Assembly: GCA_944368775.1 (NCBI GenBank)
Contig: CALVXB010000007.1
Location: 1 to 64,000 of the forward strand
Length of the DNA: 64,000 bases
Source of the DNA: an uncultured Clostridia bacterium
Lineage (GTDB): Bacteria; Bacillota; Clostridia; Christensenellales; Borkfalkiaceae
Direction: 5' to 3'
Under the pieces are notes generated by a model that was given only the letters and a program-made list of their open reading frames with translations, had not been told where the DNA came from and searched no databases. The position numbers and the translations under genes were made by a program. This document shows, piece by piece, positions 61,763 to 64,000 of the stretch (position 1 is the stretch's first letter; each line of letters begins with the position of its first letter).

Positions 61763-63022
61763 ATGGAAATTCGAAAAAGTATAGACGAAAACGGCTCGCA
61801 AGAGAAAATTTATATCTTGCAGCCTCTTGAAAACGAAAATTCACTCGCATTGCGGGATGAAGCGATCTCGTTGATCGAGAGCGCCGGCGCACTCTACGCC
61901 GGCACCATTTTTCAAAAGATCCGCGACGTCAATCCAGCGACGTACATCGGCCCCGGCAAGCTGCAGGAGCTGCGCGAGCGTTTGGACGGCTTGGACGTGA
62001 CCGTCCTTTTCAACGGCGATCTGACCCCCTCCCAGACGCTCAATATTTCGGCGGCGTTGGACAACAAAAAGGTGATCGACCGCACGACGCTTATCCTCGA
62101 TATCTTCGCGAATAACGCGCGCAGCGGTGAAGGCAAACTGCAAGTCGAGCTTGCGCAGCTGCAGTATATGTACCCGCGGCTCAAAGGCAAAGGCGAAGGT
62201 CTTTCAAGGCTTGGCGGCGGTATCGGCACGCGCGGTCCCGGTGAAACCAAGCTGGAAACGGACAGACGGCGCATCCGCGTGCGCATCGCCTATCTGAAAG
62301 ACCGTCTGCGCGTCCTCGAAAACCGGAGAGAACTCGTCAACACGCGCCGCGTAAAGGAATCGGCGCGCAGGATCGCCCTTGTCGGCTATACGAATACGGG
62401 TAAATCGACCCTCCTGAACTTGCTGACCGGCGCAGAAGTGGCTGCGGAAGACCGCCTCTTTGCGACGCTCGACCCTACGACGCGGCGTCTTACCATCGAC
62501 GGCGTCGATTTTCTGCTCACGGACACCGTCGGCTTTTTGCGCGCGCTGCCGCATAACTTGATCTCCGCCTTCCATTCGACGCTCGAGAGCGCGCTCAACT
62601 GCGATCTCGCCCTGATCGTCTGCGACGCTACATCAGATTATCGGATGCAGTATGAGACGACGCTGGAGACGCTCAAAGAGCTCAAATGCGAGGTCCCCTA
62701 CCGCATCGTCATGAATAAATGCGAATCGATCGATTGTTTTGATGAATATCCGCACGATGCGATCTTTATTTCCGCCAAAGAGAATATCGGCATCGACCGC
62801 CTAAGACAGGAAATTTTAAAACATTTTTCCGCCGATATTTCTGCCGTAAGCCTGCGCATCCCCTATACGCGCATGAACGAATACGCGCGCGTCAAGGGAT
62901 ATGCAGCCGAAAGCGACTTCCGCTATTTGGACGACTGTGTAGAACTGAAGGCTCGCATTCCGAACATCCACTTGTCAAAGTTTGCTCCTTTTCGCATCGC
63001 CGACCGCGAGGAACACTCGTAA
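61763..63022 (+). CDS. hflX: GTPase HflX
   Basis: HflX is a ribosome-associated GTPase that splits stalled or heat-damaged ribosomes. The 419-residue product has the HflX N-terminal domain (TYIGPGKLQELRERL, about 52-66), the glycine-rich linker GGGIGTRGPGETKLETDRRR (about 151-170), and the G domain with GYTNTGKSTLLN (G1, about 209-220), DTVGFLRALPHNLI (G3, about 254-267) and MNKCES (G4, about 316-321). The start codon follows the dispersed element with no Shine-Dalgarno sequence. An ATG start is otherwise well supported by the IYILQP opening typical of the family. Confidence 0.95.
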   Translation: MEIRKSIDENGSQEKIYILQPLENENSLALRDEAISLIESAGALYAGTIFQKIRDVNPATYIGPGKLQELRERLDGLDVTVLFNGDLTPSQTLNISAALDNKKVIDRTTLILDIFANNARSGEGKLQVELAQLQYMYPRLKGKGEGLSRLGGGIGTRGPGETKLETDRRRIRVRIAYLKDRLRVLENRRELVNTRRVKESARRIALVGYTNTGKSTLLNLLTGAEVAAEDRLFATLDPTTRRLTIDGVDFLLTDTVGFLRALPHNLISAFHSTLESALNCDLALIVCDATSDYRMQYETTLETLKELKCEVPYRIVMNKCESIDCFDEYPHDAIFISAKENIGIDRLRQEILKHFSADISAVSLRIPYTRMNEYARVKGYAAESDFRYLDDCVELKARIPNIHLSKFAPFRIADREEHS

Positions 63023-63024
63023 GA

Positions 63025-63056
63025 GCGATTTATGTGTGACATAGTACTCTGCAAAT
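63025..63056 (-). repeat. CATAGTACTATG element, copy 11
   Basis: Minus-strand copy: ATTTGCAGAGTACTATG then TCACACATAAATCGC. It lies just after the hflX stop and upstream of a terminator, with no plus-strand gene downstream. Confidence 0.9.
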
Positions 63057-63115
63057 CGTTGAAAAATGCTTTTTATCCGCCTGATCGTCTGCGTTATCCT
63101 CTTATACATTGACAT

Positions 63116-63151
63116 AATGCCGTTGCAAGCTTCCCTGCAACGGCATTTTTG
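63116..63151 (+). terminator. Terminator after hflX
   Basis: AATGCCGTTGCA, an 8-base loop, TGCAACGGCATT, then TTTG. A 12-bp stem between convergent genes. Confidence 0.88.
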
Positions 63152-63160
63152 TTGTCTACT

Positions 63161-63186
63161 AAAAAGCCGAGGCGGAACGCCTCGGC
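63161..63186 (-). terminator. Terminator of the CvpA-like gene
   Basis: GCCGAGGCG, loop GAA, CGCCTCGGC. On the minus strand it is followed by TTTTT. Confidence 0.88.
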
Positions 63187-63223
63187 TGCATTATACAAAG
63201 TTTATTGTGTTTGTTTTGTTCCG

Positions 63224-63802
63224 TCAAAACAAGAGTGTTGCTTCCGCCCCGGCCTGCGCATTATTGGCAAAGATCTGCGTAAAATCGATCGGGTTGTTCA
63301 AGTACAGCGTCTTGATGAAGGTGCCGTCTAACTTCACCAACATATCCTGCACAAACGCGCTCGTTCCAAAGAGTTCAAAGATCGCAAGCACCAGCAACAG
63401 CAAGATAAAGACGGCGACGACCATCAGGACGGCGCCGAGAGCGCCGTTCAAAATGCGCATCGCGAGCAGATCCATCGAAAACAATTTTTCCAATAAGAGC
63501 ACGATCAGCTTGCGCAGCAGCTGCACGAGCAGGAACAGGACGACGTAATAGATGACCGTCGCGAGGCGGATGGTCGCAAAAAAGCTCCAGATCCCGCCCA
63601 ACCATTCGTTCAGCCAGCTGATCCCGTCTGCGACAAAAGGGATGGAGGCGATCAAGCCGCCGAAGGCAAAGCAAAAGACGATCGAAATGATCGTACCGAA
63701 GATACCGTCAGTAAAAAAGCGCAGCGTGCGCCCGAATCCGAACACAACGCCGAGGCCGGCCAACAAAATGGCCGCGACTATGAAGATGATATCTGCAACC
63801 AA
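63224..63802 (-). CDS. CvpA-like membrane protein
   Basis: The 192-residue product has four to five hydrophobic segments (about 3-22, 30-55, 72-100, 110-140), with a GFGRTLRFFTDGIFG stretch after the first one as in the CvpA/colicin V production family. Such proteins sit in the inner membrane, and their role is unclear outside colicin export. The start is TTG at 63802, with AAGGAG 9 bases upstream. The next gene upstream on this strand ends 57 bases away, so the two may share a transcript. Confidence 0.75.
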   Translation of the reverse strand: MVADIIFIVAAILLAGLGVVFGFGRTLRFFTDGIFGTIISIVFCFAFGGLIASIPFVADGISWLNEWLGGIWSFFATIRLATVIYYVVLFLLVQLLRKLIVLLLEKLFSMDLLAMRILNGALGAVLMVVAVFILLLLVLAIFELFGTSAFVQDMLVKLDGTFIKTLYLNNPIDFTQIFANNAQAGAEATLLF

Positions 63803-63859
63803 GTAATTTTTCTCCTTATAATAAATAATCTATATGCGCGCGCTTTTGCGCTGTGCGTA

Positions 63860-64000
63860 TCAAAAACCGTACAGATCTTTACTGCCGTATTCCGGCTCGC
63901 AAGTCAGGCGGATGCCGAGCTTGCGCATGACCGACTGATCCGCTTCCGGCAAGATGCAGGAAGAGTGCGCCTCGCAGTCGCGCAGGTTGACGAGCATGCT
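63860..64000 (-). CDS. C-terminal end of a DUF1846 (UPF0371)-like protein, cut by the window edge
   Basis: Forty-six codons plus a TGA stop on the minus strand. The translated end contains LRDCEAHSSCILP, then RKLGIRLTCEPEYGSKDLY, resembling the conserved C terminus of the DUF1846/UPF0371 family, whose function is unknown to me. The start and most of the gene lie beyond base 64000. Confidence 0.5.
   Translation of the reverse strand, partial: SMLVNLRDCEAHSSCILPEADQSVMRKLGIRLTCEPEYGSKDLYGF

Noticed and set aside
63066..63548. 160-codon plus-strand frame after hflX
   Set aside because: It runs through two terminators and is mostly antisense to the CvpA-like gene. No ribosome-binding site.

Overview
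The window reads as a chromosomal segment of a Bacillota bacterium of clostridial type with a GC-rich genome. The evidence is a murB / PHP phosphatase / whiA / HPr-like / dnaE / pfkA cluster, a large Gram-positive type SRP RNA, a LexA with a GAAC-N4-GTTC-like box, mutS2, tex, hflX, a ylxY-like/M16 peptidase pair, a glgC/glgD pair, and frequent TTG/GTG starts. I cannot name the genus.

Layout. 1-5475: the inner part of a type I-C CRISPR array (81 complete 33-nt repeats plus a fragment at the window edge). It is transcribed leftward from a leader at 5476-5612. 5613-13037: a complete I-C operon on the minus strand in the order cas3-cas5c-cas8c-cas7-cas4-cas1-cas2, behind one strong promoter near 13.1 kb. 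13.3-23.8 kb, plus strand: a secreted solute-binding-like protein, murB, a PHP phosphatase, whiA, an HPr-like protein without the phosphorylatable His, dnaE, pfkA, a PfkB-type sugar-phosphate kinase and an HD hydrolase. 23.9-29.5 kb: an NlpC/P60 wall hydrolase, an alpha/beta hydrolase, a ZIP transporter, SRP RNA (minus), a tautomerase, an Mrp/NBP35 ATPase, tRNA-Leu(CAA) (minus) and a DUF1893 protein. 29.6-41.1 kb: lexA (minus), a small Cys-rich protein, a U32 peptidase family protein, mutS2, a degenerate polysaccharide deacetylase, an M16 peptidase, a uracil/hypoxanthine-DNA glycosylase, an AlkD-like protein, tex and acpP. 41.3-46.7 kb: polA, coaE, a lytic transglycosylase, tRNA-Leu(GAG) and an O-antigen ligase-like membrane protein. 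46.9-57.3 kb: a full glycogen locus, glgB-glgC-glgD-glgA-glgP-GH13. 57.4-64 kb: two trypsin-like lipoproteins, a tyrosine recombinase with an apparently leaderless promoter, hflX, a CvpA-like membrane protein and the 3' end of a DUF1846-like gene.

How the genes work together. The Cas operon and array form one immune locus. The glycogen locus covers synthesis (GlgC/D, GlgA), branching (GlgB) and breakdown (GlgP, GH13). lexA, the glycosylase, AlkD, mutS2 and polA are DNA-maintenance genes. murB, the NlpC/P60 protein and the transglycosylase act on peptidoglycan.

The most unusual signal is a dispersed element of about 32 bp that combines two overlapping palindromes, CATAGTACTATG and TATGTCWGACATA. 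I count 11 clear copies between 13.3 and 63.1 kb, on both strands and none in the CRISPR-Cas block. Three lie inside conserved genes, and at least two of those show no change in protein length. Several others overlap or directly precede start codons that lack a Shine-Dalgarno sequence. I do not recognise this element. Other points for follow-up are a 12-spacer tandem duplication in the array, a repeat-like relic upstream of cas3, an 11-6-11 inverted repeat upstream of the recombinase, a 127-residue low-complexity extension on GlgA with a possible internal start, and degenerate protease and HPr paralogues.
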